From Amycolatopsis acidiphila (GTDB lineage: Bacteria; Actinomycetota; Actinomycetes; Mycobacteriales; Pseudonocardiaceae): 64,000 bases of DNA. Below are positions 52,742 through 61,625 of this stretch, one piece after another; position 1 is the stretch's first letter; every line of letters begins with the position of its first letter. The stretch covers positions 5,394,001-5,458,000 of the forward strand of contig NZ_CP090063.1 in the NCBI RefSeq assembly GCF_021391495.1, given 5' to 3'. The notes under the pieces are model-generated. The model was not told the origin of the DNA and searched no databases. It saw only the letters and a program-made list of their open reading frames with translations. The position numbers were made by a program, and so were the translations under genes.

Positions 52742-54051
52742 TTCGGATCACGCTCCACATGCGGGTACTGCCCCTGGAACAGGCTCGGGTCCTGCAGACC
52801 CCCCGGCGCCGGATACGGGTTGCTCTGTCGCAGCAGCCCGGAACTGCCGTTGTCGAGCGGAAGTGGGTTGGGTCGCAGCGAGTACGGCCCGACCACCGGT
52901 CGGAAGATCACGTACGCGCCGCCGTCGTCGGCGTAGTGGTGGAACGACGAGCCGAAGTTCTGGAACAGCTGTGCGATGTCCTTCCCGTACGGCTGCAGGT
53001 ATCGCAGCATGGGGTTGAGGTCGCGCAGCACGTCGTCGGCAGGACCTGCCAGCCCGCTGACGTCGCGTCCCACCGCCGGCACCCCCTGCAGGGTCGCGGG
53101 AGCCTTGTTCAGCGTGGCGTCCAGCGACGGCAGAAGACCGCGCAGGTCGGCCGTCGTCGCCGGCAGCTCTTCGAGAGCGCTCGACAGGTCCGGCGCGGCC
53201 GTCTTGAGGTCGGCCGCGACAGGGGCGAGCGCACCGGCGAGCTGGTTGAGCTTGCCGGTGGCCGTGGTGGCCGAGTCCAGCACACCCGGCAACTTGGTCA
53301 TGGTGTCCCCGAGGGACTGAGCCTGTCCCGCCGTCGCGCTGGTAAGGCGGTTCGCGTCGCTCACCACGTCCGCGATCTGTCCCTGCCCTGTGTCGAGGGC
53401 GTTGAACACGGTGTTCAGCTCGGCGGCCAGCGCCTTGAGGTCGCCCGTCTGAGCCGCGATCGCATCGAGAGCCGTGTTGCCACCCCGCCCCAGGTTGCCC
53501 AACCCCGTCATCAAGGCGGAGACATCGCCGGCGCTGCCCGCGGTGCCCTGACCGAGAGACCGCACGGTGGCGCTGAGCGCGTCGCGGGTCGGCTTGTCCA
53601 GGCTGGCGAGGACGTCACGTAGCTGGACACTCGGCTTCACCGCGGTCGGTGGCAGCACCGCGCCGTCCTTATACGGCGCACCGGTACCGTCGACGAGGTT
53701 CAGCACCGGCTGGCCCGCCAGGGATTTCTCGCTCACCTGGACGGTGGCTCCCTCGTGCAGGGGGCTGACGGAGCCGTCGAGCTGAAGGTCGAGCCGTGCC
53801 TTTCCGCCCTGGTGGTCCAGTCTGGCGACCTTGCCGACGGGCACACCTGCTACCTGCACGTCGCTGTAGGCGACCATGTTGTCCACGTCGTCGATGTAGA
53901 CCGTCACACCGTACTGGCGCTGCTGGGACAACCCGGGGACGTTCCCCCCGGACTGCGACCACATGTAGAGGAAGAAACCCGCGCATCCCGCGACGAAGGC
54001 GAGTACCACCACCAGCCGCCACACAGGAGCCTTCCCGCGCAAGAACTTCAC
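52738..54051 (-). CDS. mceF: Mce family protein, position F, cluster 2
   Basis: 437 residues from the GTG at 54051 (GGGAGG upstream). The N-terminus VVVLAFVAGCAGFFLYMW contains a VAGC sequence that fits a lipobox, though hydrophobic residues continue after the cysteine, so a plain membrane anchor is equally possible. MCE domain about 45-130 (DVQVAGVPVGKVARL), helical needle part to about 350, and tail NPYPAPGGLQDPSLFQGQYP. Confidence 0.92.
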   Translation of the reverse strand: MKFLRGKAPVWRLVVVLAFVAGCAGFFLYMWSQSGGNVPGLSQQRQYGVTVYIDDVDNMVAYSDVQVAGVPVGKVARLDHQGGKARLDLQLDGSVSPLHEGATVQVSEKSLAGQPVLNLVDGTGAPYKDGAVLPPTAVKPSVQLRDVLASLDKPTRDALSATVRSLGQGTAGSAGDVSALMTGLGNLGRGGNTALDAIAAQTGDLKALAAELNTVFNALDTGQGQIADVVSDANRLTSATAGQAQSLGDTMTKLPGVLDSATTATGKLNQLAGALAPVAADLKTAAPDLSSALEELPATTADLRGLLPSLDATLNKAPATLQGVPAVGRDVSGLAGPADDVLRDLNPMLRYLQPYGKDIAQLFQNFGSSFHHYADDGGAYVIFRPVVGPYSLRPNPLPLDNGSSGLLRQSNPYPAPGGLQDPSLFQGQYPHVERDPK

Positions 54052-54053
54052 TG

Positions 54054-55367
54054 TCAGCCTCCCTGTCCCGGCGCCGGATAGGGTCCGAGCGGGCTGCCGC
54101 CGTCGCGATAGGTGTCGGTGTCCCGGTCGCCGGGCTTTGTCATCCCGAGCGGGCTCTGCAGATCCACCGACACGTGACCGCGGACCAGGCCGCCGTTGGC
54201 GTCGGACACACTGAAGATCGAGTTGGTGTTGTAGACGAACGCGCCCAGGTCGTACATCCACGGCGCGAGCTGCGCCGTGGCATAGCCGAGCTGCGCCGTG
54301 ACCGGCTTGAGGTCCCCGAACGTCGAGTTCAGCTGTGCCGTGATCGGCCCGAGGTCGGCGACGACCGGACCGGCCTTCGCCACCACCGGCTTCGCCGACT
54401 GCACCGTCCGGCCCAGCTCATCCACGGTCTGCCGGGTCTCGGCCAGCGCGCCTGGCAGGCCGGACGCCGCCTGGTTCAGGTTGGTCAGGGCCGGATCGAG
54501 CTCCGCGGTGAGGCCTGCGGTCCCCTGCATCGCCCGGTTCAGCTCATCGGTGAAGCCCGGCAGCTTGCCCAGCGCCGAGCCGAGCTGGTCATTGCGCTGC
54601 GCGAGCACACCGAGAGTCTGTTGTGTCGCGTCCACCAGGCTGGTCAGGCGCTGGTCGTTGTTCCCCGCCGCGGCGGAGATCTGTGAGATGGCAGTGACCA
54701 GTTGCTGGATGTTCTCGCGCCGCTTGGCGAGCGCGTCGACAACGGGCTGGAGCTTCACGAGCGTGTCATCGGTCGCGGTGAGCCCACCCGGCAGCGTCTG
54801 CGGAGCACTGGCCAGTGCCACGTCCGACTCGTCGAGCAGGCTGGTGACCGCGGCGCGTGCCCGGTCATCGAGATGGTCGAAGACCTCTTCGGGCTGCACC
54901 GGGCGCTCGGTCTGGGTCACCGGGATCACCCCGCCGGGAGGCAGCGGTTTGCCCGGTGGGCCTCCGGGAGAGATTTCGACGTACATCTCGTTCAGCGGGT
55001 TCTTGGGCCGCAGCACCGCTCGCGCGTTGTCGTAGATCGTGTTTCCCGCGTCGACGGCAACGGTGACCAGCGATGTGTTGTGGTCAGTCGGCTGGGCGGC
55101 CCTGATGTCGCCCACCTTGACGCCGGCGATCCGGACCTCCTGGCTGTTGCCGGGACTCACCGCGACGGCGTCGTTGAACTCGACCTGGAAGGTGAACTTG
55201 TCGCTTTCCCAGGGCCAGTGGAAGTTCATCTGGGACAGGATCACGCCGCCCGCGGTCAGACCCAATGCCACGACCACGACGAAAGCGCCGATGTCCCTGC
55301 CGAGCCCGGGGACCGTGCGCAGTCGCTGCCAGGTCCTGACCGGACTCCATTTTCTCCGTGTGCTCAC
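54054..55367 (-). CDS. mceE: Mce family protein, position E, cluster 2
   Basis: 437 residues. The N-terminal TWQRLRTVPGLGRDIGAFVV is nearly the same as in the cluster 1 E protein (TWDRLRTVPGLSRDVGAV). The anchor and an MCE domain follow (VRIAGVKVGDI, then IYDNARAVLRPKNPLNEMYV, then ISPGGPPGKPLPPGG), then helices and a YPAPGQGG end. The GTG overlaps the mceD stop. No lipobox. Confidence 0.92.
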   Translation of the reverse strand: MSTRRKWSPVRTWQRLRTVPGLGRDIGAFVVVVALGLTAGGVILSQMNFHWPWESDKFTFQVEFNDAVAVSPGNSQEVRIAGVKVGDIRAAQPTDHNTSLVTVAVDAGNTIYDNARAVLRPKNPLNEMYVEISPGGPPGKPLPPGGVIPVTQTERPVQPEEVFDHLDDRARAAVTSLLDESDVALASAPQTLPGGLTATDDTLVKLQPVVDALAKRRENIQQLVTAISQISAAAGNNDQRLTSLVDATQQTLGVLAQRNDQLGSALGKLPGFTDELNRAMQGTAGLTAELDPALTNLNQAASGLPGALAETRQTVDELGRTVQSAKPVVAKAGPVVADLGPITAQLNSTFGDLKPVTAQLGYATAQLAPWMYDLGAFVYNTNSIFSVSDANGGLVRGHVSVDLQSPLGMTKPGDRDTDTYRDGGSPLGPYPAPGQGG

Positions 55368-56785
55368 CGCGGCGCTCCTCCTGCCGGGTCCGGCTGCTGC
55401 GCCGAGGCGAACTGCTGCGGAGCGAGCAAAGCCAGTGGATCGATCAGCTTGTTCAGGTCCAGGGGCGGATTCCCCGGCCTGCCGGGCGCGCCGTACATGG
55501 TCGACAGATTCGCCATGAGCTGGTCGAGACCGAGCGGGAGGTCGTACACGCTCGAGGTACCGACCCCGGGCTGGAAGTTCAGCATGTGCCCACTCGAATC
55601 GAACACCTTCGTCGCGTTGTCGATGTGCGTCACCATGTAGGCGAGCTCTTCGTAGAACGTGTTCCCCGTGCCGCCGCCGTCCGGGTATTTCGGCGCGGTG
55701 CCGTGCCACTCGTTCATGATCGTGCTGACGATGGGGCCGTTCACCCGGTCCAGCACCGGGCCCCGCAGGTCGTTGAGCACGCTCGTGCCCTGCACGCTCG
55801 TCGGTACCAGCTGGTCCACCACCGGGCGCAGCTGCGCGAGGAGCGGGCGCAGATCGTTCACCAGGGGACGAGCCTCCGCCAGCACCGGGTTCAGCTCACT
55901 GAGCAGCGGCTGCAGCTCCGCGACGGTGGGCCGGAGCGCACCGGCCGTCGTCTGGAGTCGATCGAGGGTCGCGCCGAGGTCATCGACGCCGGTCCGCGTC
56001 GTGCGCAAGGTCGTGGGCAGCGCGTCGATCGTGTCGGCGAGTGGCCTGCTCTCACGTGCCAGCACGCTTGTCGTGGTGTGCAGCGAGCCGAGCACGTCCG
56101 CCAGCTGGCCGTCCTTGCGCGTCAGGACATTCGCAGTCGCGTCGAGATCCCGCACCAGCGTCGTCAGGTCCTGGCCACCCGGAGAGCCCTGGAGAGCCTG
56201 AGCCACCGCCTGCGCGGGCACCAGGGTGCCGGGCGCGTCGGCGAGCAGGTTCCGCAGCGGGCCGGTGGCCCCGGCCTGCAGGGTGTTGTCGAGCTGTGCG
56301 GCCGTGTTCTGCAGTCCCTGCCGGGCAGGCGTGGGAAGAGCCTGCAGGAGCGTGTCGGCCTCCACCGGCGTCCGGGTGCGGTCCCGCGGGATGGTGTCCG
56401 CGGTGAAGGTCCCGCGGGTGCCGCCGGCGATCAGCGACACGTAGTACTTGCCGCCCAGGATCGTGGTCGGCCTGATCTCGGCGCTGGGCGCGCTGCCCAG
56501 CTTCTCCCGGACGCCATCGTCGATCTTCAGCGAGACGGAGGCCGTTCCGTCGGGGTTCGGATGGACGCCGCTGACTACACCCACCGGTGTCCCGGCGATC
56601 TTCACCTGACTCACGTCAGGTTCGAGCTTGTAGTCACGCGAGAACTCGGCCGTGATCGTGCTGCCGGAACGCAGTGCCGTCAGTATCGGTTGCTTTTCGA
56701 ACAACACGATCATGAAGGCGGCGAACGCGACGAGGGCGATGACCCCGACCATCGGTCGGTTCACGCGGCGGATCGACAGGGCCAT
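55364..56785 (-). CDS. mceD: Mce family protein, position D, cluster 2
   Basis: 473 residues. Anchor MVGVIALVAFAAFMIVLF, MCE domain about 45-150 (VSQVKIAGTPVGVVSGV, then PTTILGGKYYVSLIAGG), helices, and the position-D C-terminal domain (NGPIVSTIMNEWHGTAPKYP, then TFYEELAYMVTHIDNATKVF, then MLNFQPGVGTSSV). The ATG shares one base with the mceC stop (TGATG) and has GGGAGG upstream. Confidence 0.92.
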   Translation of the reverse strand: MALSIRRVNRPMVGVIALVAFAAFMIVLFEKQPILTALRSGSTITAEFSRDYKLEPDVSQVKIAGTPVGVVSGVHPNPDGTASVSLKIDDGVREKLGSAPSAEIRPTTILGGKYYVSLIAGGTRGTFTADTIPRDRTRTPVEADTLLQALPTPARQGLQNTAAQLDNTLQAGATGPLRNLLADAPGTLVPAQAVAQALQGSPGGQDLTTLVRDLDATANVLTRKDGQLADVLGSLHTTTSVLARESRPLADTIDALPTTLRTTRTGVDDLGATLDRLQTTAGALRPTVAELQPLLSELNPVLAEARPLVNDLRPLLAQLRPVVDQLVPTSVQGTSVLNDLRGPVLDRVNGPIVSTIMNEWHGTAPKYPDGGGTGNTFYEELAYMVTHIDNATKVFDSSGHMLNFQPGVGTSSVYDLPLGLDQLMANLSTMYGAPGRPGNPPLDLNKLIDPLALLAPQQFASAQQPDPAGGAPR

Positions 56786-58065
56786 CAGGAGCCTCCCGGG
56801 GAGAACGGCAGCAGCGCGCCGAGCGGGGCCCGGTCGTTGTTCACCTGGCACGCGGCGGGGTAGGGATCGTTCGGTTCGGGCAGCAGGCCGTCCACCGAGC
56901 TCCCGTTCGGCAGCGCGGGCATGATCCGCAGGTTGTGCTGGTAGCCCACGTGGTTGGTGAGGAGGTTGCTCAGGTCGAAGGACATGGTTGCCATGTCACA
57001 GGCATAGGGCGCCAGCACCCGCAACGGCTCTTCCGCGCTGTGCAAGCCCTGGGCCAGTTTCGGGGTCACCGGCCGGAGATCGGCGAACGCCGTGGTCAGC
57101 GAATCGACGGCCGGATCGGCGGCCTGGACCACGCCCGGGACCTTACGTACCGGCTGGATTCCTTCGGTGAGGACACCGCGCAGGTCGGGGGTCGCGGCGC
57201 CGAGTGCCTTCGCGCCGGGCTCCAGCGCGGACATGGCGTCCCGCGTGTCGGACAACGGCCGGTCGAGCGTGTCCAGAGTCGCGTTGACCGCGCGCAGTGT
57301 TCCGGGAGCCTTGTCGAGGGTCTCCGAGAGCGGTTTCCCATCCTGGGTGCTGATCGCGCGCAGCGTGGTGTCCGTCTGCCGCAACAAGGTCGCGATCTCC
57401 TGCTGCCGGCCGTCGAACCGCCCCATCAGGCGTTGCGACGACTGCAGCAGCGCAGGCAGGTCGGCTTCCGGCGAGGCCAGCGCTCCAGTCACCTGCTCCA
57501 GGTCGGTCAGCGTCGTGGGTGCCGCCCCGAGGAAATCTGCCAGGTCCTGGCCGTGGCCGCCGGCGCCACCGCCGAGCTCGCGAAGGCTGCTCGACAGTGC
57601 CTGGCGGGTAGGGGCGTCGAACGTGTCGAGAAGATCCGACAGATCGTGCGCCGAGTCGGTGTGCGCCACCGGGATGCCGGCGTCGCCGAGCGGTCCCGCG
57701 GCCTCGGTGCCGGGGTTCAGCTCGATGAACTTCCGCCCCAGAGCCGACTGATCCCACAGCTGGGCGGTGGCGTCGGCGTACACGTTCCGCTGACCGTCCA
57801 GCTCCATGGTCACGATCGCACTGTTCCCTGCCGCCTCCAGTTTGGACACCTGACCGATCCGGATGCTGTTCTGCCGGACGTCGGAGCCCACATCGAGCTG
57901 GCCGATGTTCACGAAGGCCGCACGGACGACAGTCTTCTGTGAGAACGGCAGCTCGCCCTGGTTGGCCGTGAACATCAGATAGCAGACGAGCGCGCCCACG
58001 GCCAGTACGGCTGTGCCGATCAGGAAAGCGCGGGCCTGCGCCCTCGTCCTCTTCACGGCGGTCAC
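56785..58065 (-). CDS. mceC: Mce family protein, position C, cluster 2
   Basis: 426 residues from a GTG overlapping the mceB stop. Anchor FLIGTAVLAVGALVCYLMF, MCE domain about 45-130 (RQNSIRIGQVSKLEAAGNSA, then LWDQSALGRKFIELNPGTE), helices, then a C-terminal part with two cysteines (YACDMATMSFDLSNLLTNHV, then PYPAACQVNNDR) that could form a disulfide. The cluster 1 protein lacks these cysteines. Confidence 0.92.
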   Translation of the reverse strand: MTAVKRTRAQARAFLIGTAVLAVGALVCYLMFTANQGELPFSQKTVVRAAFVNIGQLDVGSDVRQNSIRIGQVSKLEAAGNSAIVTMELDGQRNVYADATAQLWDQSALGRKFIELNPGTEAAGPLGDAGIPVAHTDSAHDLSDLLDTFDAPTRQALSSSLRELGGGAGGHGQDLADFLGAAPTTLTDLEQVTGALASPEADLPALLQSSQRLMGRFDGRQQEIATLLRQTDTTLRAISTQDGKPLSETLDKAPGTLRAVNATLDTLDRPLSDTRDAMSALEPGAKALGAATPDLRGVLTEGIQPVRKVPGVVQAADPAVDSLTTAFADLRPVTPKLAQGLHSAEEPLRVLAPYACDMATMSFDLSNLLTNHVGYQHNLRIMPALPNGSSVDGLLPEPNDPYPAACQVNNDRAPLGALLPFSPGGS

Positions 58066-59516
58066 AACACACCGCCCAGCAACGTGTCGAGCAGGGAGGA
58101 CTCCTGCTGCCGGCTCAGCCCGGTGGCGTTGGACGGGTCGGCCGGATCGCGTCCGGCGAGTCCCGGCAGCGGGGCCGACGTGCTCCCGCTTCCCGCCGCT
58201 GGCTGCTGACCGAGCAACTGGGGCAGCAGGCTGGGTTCCGGCGCGGGAGCGGGCGACTGCCCGGGCTTGGCGTTCGGGTCCCCCGGCTGCGCTGCCGGGT
58301 TCGGCGGTGGGGTGACCGGCACGAGACCACCCACCAGCGTCTTGACTACCTCCGGGCTGAGCACCACGACGCCCCGGTAGTAGTGGGCGATGCCGTCGTA
58401 CCCCGAGGTCGCCATGGACCAGTTCGCCAGTCCTGTCATCAGATTCTCCAACTCGCTCGGGGTGCCGGGCGCGTGGGTGAGCATCGTGTTCCCGATCGGC
58501 CGCACCGATCCGGCGACCGACCGCAGGTCACCGGAGGCCGGCACGAGCTGGTCCACGACGGGGCGAGCCTGATCGAGCATTCCGTTCAGCTTGTCCAGCA
58601 CCTGGGGCAGGCTCGCCAGGGCCGGCGTCGCCGCGTCGGTGAAATCGTGCAGCTCCTGGGTTATCCGGGAGAGGTCGCCGGTCACCGGGCGTAGGTCGCG
58701 TAACGTCGGAATCGTCGAATCCGTGACACCCGCAAGCGTGGAAAGCGTCCGGCTGCCCTTGTCGAGGGTCTGCGGCAACTCCTGCAGCATGCCCTCCACA
58801 GCCGTGCGTGAACCAGCCACTGTGGACAGCGTCTGCTCCGCGGAACCGACGAGCTGGTCCAGTGTATTGCCGTTGTCGTCGGCGAGTTCCTTGGTCACCC
58901 CGCTCGCCGAGGCGACGAGCTGCGTGAGCAGGTCGTTCTGCTGGTTGAGGATGTCTCCCAGCTCGCCCGTCCGGGTCATCGCCGGCCCGAGCGCCTTCAG
59001 TGCCGCGGAAACATCCGCACCGTGCCCTGAGACGCCTTCACCGGCGGCCGTCACCAGTGCGGCCAGGGCCGCGGAGGTCGGATCGTCGAGGGCGTTGAGC
59101 ACCTGGTCGAGGTCCACCGAGGACGACGTGCTGGCGGCCGGGATGACCTTGGTGCCTGTCATCAGTGGCGCACCGGCCGAGCCCGCGTCCAGGTCGACAT
59201 AGCGTTCGCCGAGCAGGCTGACCGGTTTGATCGTGGCGCGGACGTCCTGGTGCAGCGGCGGCGCGTCCGGGTCGAGCAGGATTTCGACGTGCGCCTGCCC
59301 CCCTTCCAGGTGGATGGCGTCGATCGTGCCCACCGTCACGCCATAGGACTGGACCCGGTTTCCCGCCACCAGTGGGCTCGCGTTCGCGAAGACGGCGGTG
59401 ACCCTGGTCTTGCCGTTGTCCTTGTTCTCGTTCCACATCAGGACACCGGCCGTCAGGGCGGCGACGACCACCACGACGCCGATCATCCGCGTCCACCATC
59501 GCTTGCTGTGTTTCAT
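58062..59516 (-). CDS. mceB: Mce family protein, position B, cluster 2
   Basis: 484 residues. Anchor MIGVVVVVAALTAGVLMW, MCE domain about 38-130 (SPLVAGNRVQSYGVTVGTI, then KPVSLLGERYVDLDAGSAGA), helices to about 370, then a long proline/glutamine/alanine linker. It closes with the peptide ATGLSRQQESSLLDTLLGGV, which parallels the C-terminus of the cluster 1 B protein. The ATG at 59516 overlaps the mceA stop. Confidence 0.92.
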   Translation of the reverse strand: MKHSKRWWTRMIGVVVVVAALTAGVLMWNENKDNGKTRVTAVFANASPLVAGNRVQSYGVTVGTIDAIHLEGGQAHVEILLDPDAPPLHQDVRATIKPVSLLGERYVDLDAGSAGAPLMTGTKVIPAASTSSSVDLDQVLNALDDPTSAALAALVTAAGEGVSGHGADVSAALKALGPAMTRTGELGDILNQQNDLLTQLVASASGVTKELADDNGNTLDQLVGSAEQTLSTVAGSRTAVEGMLQELPQTLDKGSRTLSTLAGVTDSTIPTLRDLRPVTGDLSRITQELHDFTDAATPALASLPQVLDKLNGMLDQARPVVDQLVPASGDLRSVAGSVRPIGNTMLTHAPGTPSELENLMTGLANWSMATSGYDGIAHYYRGVVVLSPEVVKTLVGGLVPVTPPPNPAAQPGDPNAKPGQSPAPAPEPSLLPQLLGQQPAAGSGSTSAPLPGLAGRDPADPSNATGLSRQQESSLLDTLLGGVL

Positions 59517-60757
59517 CGTGGCTGACTCCCGGTGGCGTCGGTCCATGGTTGCCCGACGTTGGTGCCTGGGGCGCTCTGGGTGTCCGCGCTCATTCCCGGA
59601 GTGACGACGGGTGGGTTGTTGTCCAGCGAGGTCTGCCCCGCCGTGACGAGCACGTTGGCGAGATGGCCGCGCGCGTCGAGCTGTGAGAACACGTTGCCCC
59701 AGTTGGAGATGAAGCCCATCGCCTCCGGGGTGTAGGGACGCAGGAAGGCCACGGCCGGAGCCAGCGAGCGCACGGCTTGCGTCACGCCGGGCACGGTCGC
59801 GTGCAGCCCGTCCAGGAGACCGGGGGCGACGTCGAGCAGCCGGCTCGCCGCGTCCAGCGTCGGGCGCAGGTCGGCCACTGTCGGCTGCAGGTCGTGCAGC
59901 AGGGGGCTGAGGTTCGCCGCGACCCCGGGTAGCTGAGACGTCGCCGGCGCCAGGTCGGTCAGCAGCGGGACGACGGCGTCGGACGCAGCCGGTACCTTGT
60001 CCAATGTGGATCGCGCAGAGTCCAGGGTGGGCGGCAGCTCGCGCAGGGCATCCGCGAGCTGCTGCTGCCGGCTCACCGTGTCGGCGGTGACGGTGCCGAG
60101 ATCGCGGACGACGCCGCTCAGGTCGTTCTGTCGTCCCGCCAGGGTCGACGTCAACTCGTGCAGCCGGGTGACCAGCTCACGGATCGCCGGACCGTCCTGC
60201 CCGACGGCCTGCATGACGCTGCTCAGCGCCTCGACGGTCGGTCCCGCGCTCTTGAGCGTGGCGTTCAGATCCTGCTCCCGCCCGCTCAGTACGGTCTGCA
60301 GGTTCGGCAGGAGCGAGCGCAGGTGGTCGCGAGTCGGGGTGTCGAGCGACTCCAGCAGGTTCTCGACGGTGACCTGCTCGGTTCCGCCGTCGATCAGGCT
60401 GCCGTTCGGCAGCGCAGGCCCGTTCGCGGGTCCCGGCGTCAGCGCGACGAAGTGCTCGCCGAGCACCGACCGCCACTCGACGCTGCTGCGCGTCCCGCTC
60501 GGCAGTGGTGCCCGGTCGGCGTCGATGTCCAGTGTCACGACGGCCTTGCCGTCCTTGACCCCGACCCCGTCGACCTTCCCGGCCTCGACCCCGCCGATCT
60601 GCACCGGGGTGCCTGCCTGGACCCCCACCGCCGACGCCATCACGACCCGGACGCGGTAGCTGTCGGCCCATCCGTCGCCCCAGAGCAGCAAGCTCGCGGT
60701 CGTCGCCAGGGCGGCGACGATGACTCCCGTTACGAGCACAGTCTTCTTACCCCGCAT
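59513..60757 (-). CDS. mceA: Mce family protein, position A, cluster 2
   Basis: 414 residues. Anchor VLVTGVIVAALATTASLLLW, MCE domain about 33-115 (GVQAGTPVQIGGVEAGKVDG, then EWRSVLGEHFVALTPGPANG), helical needle part, tail APGTNVGQPWTDATGS. The start lies one base after the ATPase stop (TGACATG). Residues around GxQxGTPVQIGG and the tail match the cluster 1 A protein. Confidence 0.92.
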   Translation of the reverse strand: MRGKKTVLVTGVIVAALATTASLLLWGDGWADSYRVRVVMASAVGVQAGTPVQIGGVEAGKVDGVGVKDGKAVVTLDIDADRAPLPSGTRSSVEWRSVLGEHFVALTPGPANGPALPNGSLIDGGTEQVTVENLLESLDTPTRDHLRSLLPNLQTVLSGREQDLNATLKSAGPTVEALSSVMQAVGQDGPAIRELVTRLHELTSTLAGRQNDLSGVVRDLGTVTADTVSRQQQLADALRELPPTLDSARSTLDKVPAASDAVVPLLTDLAPATSQLPGVAANLSPLLHDLQPTVADLRPTLDAASRLLDVAPGLLDGLHATVPGVTQAVRSLAPAVAFLRPYTPEAMGFISNWGNVFSQLDARGHLANVLVTAGQTSLDNNPPVVTPGMSADTQSAPGTNVGQPWTDATGSQPR

Positions 60758-60758
60758 G

Positions 60759-61580
60759 TCAGTCCATTCCCAGCGGTCCCGCGGAGTCGCCCGCGAGGAA
60801 CTGCCGGACGAACGGATCCTCGGAGGCGAACGCCTCTTCCGTCGGTCCGTAGTGGACCAGCTCGCCCTGCCAGATGATGCCCACGTAGTCGCTCACCCGG
60901 CGGGCAGTCGGGATGTCGTGCGTCACCAGGATGTAGGTTCCGCCGTGCTGTGCGTGCATGTCCAGGATCAGATCGTTGAGCAGGCTCGTGCGGACCGGGT
61001 CGAGGCCGGAGTCGGGCTCGTCGAACATGACCACGTCCGGGTTCATCACGAGCGCCCGCGCGAATCCCGCGCGCTTGCGCATGCCGCCCGAGATCGACCC
61101 GGGATCCTTGGTGGCCGACCGTTCGAGCCCGACCTCCCGCATCCGGGGCCAGACGATCTCGGCGATCTCGTCTTCGCTCAGATCCGTGTGCCGGCGCAGC
61201 GGGAACGCGATGTTGTCGTACAGGTTCATGGAGCCGAACAGCGCGCCGTCCTGGAACAGCACGCCGAACCGCTTGCGCAGTTCGTAGCGCTCCGCCTCCT
61301 TCACGCTCCAGATGTCCCGGCCGAAGACGTTGATCTCCCCGGCGTCGGGCTGCAGCAGGCCGACGATGTGCTTGAGCAGCACGCTTTTGCCGGTGCCCGA
61401 TGGGCCGAGCACCGTGGTGATGGCATTGTCGACGAAGTTGAGCGTGAGCCCGCGCAGCACTTCGAACGAGCCGAACGCCTTGTAGGCGTCGCGAATCTCG
61501 ATGGAATGCGTGATCCCCTCGGCGATGTCGCCCGTCACGGCCGTGCCGCTCACGACTGGGGCCGAACTCGCGGTGTACAT
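60759..61580 (-). CDS. MCE-system ABC ATPase (MceG/MlaF type), cluster 2
   Basis: 273 residues from the ATG at 61580 (GGAGGTT upstream). Walker A GPSGTGKS at 59-66, Q-loop FQDGALFG, signature SGGMRKRAGFA, Walker B VVMFDEPDSGLDP, switch LVTHDIP. It closes with FLAGDSAGPLGMD, the same tail as the cluster 1 ATPase. Encoded between yrbEB and mceA, so each importer here has its own dedicated ATPase rather than sharing one. Confidence 0.95.
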   Translation of the reverse strand: MYTASSAPVVSGTAVTGDIAEGITHSIEIRDAYKAFGSFEVLRGLTLNFVDNAITTVLGPSGTGKSVLLKHIVGLLQPDAGEINVFGRDIWSVKEAERYELRKRFGVLFQDGALFGSMNLYDNIAFPLRRHTDLSEDEIAEIVWPRMREVGLERSATKDPGSISGGMRKRAGFARALVMNPDVVMFDEPDSGLDPVRTSLLNDLILDMHAQHGGTYILVTHDIPTARRVSDYVGIIWQGELVHYGPTEEAFASEDPFVRQFLAGDSAGPLGMD

Positions 61581-61625
61581 CAGAACCTCCACCCGGAAAC
61601 TGGAAAAACCCAGACGAACGACAAG

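Noticed and set aside
51063..52936. very long plus-strand frames opposite the RND and mce genes
   Set aside because: They are antisense shadows produced by high GC at third positions. Their translations are rich in Arg, His and Gln with no domains.
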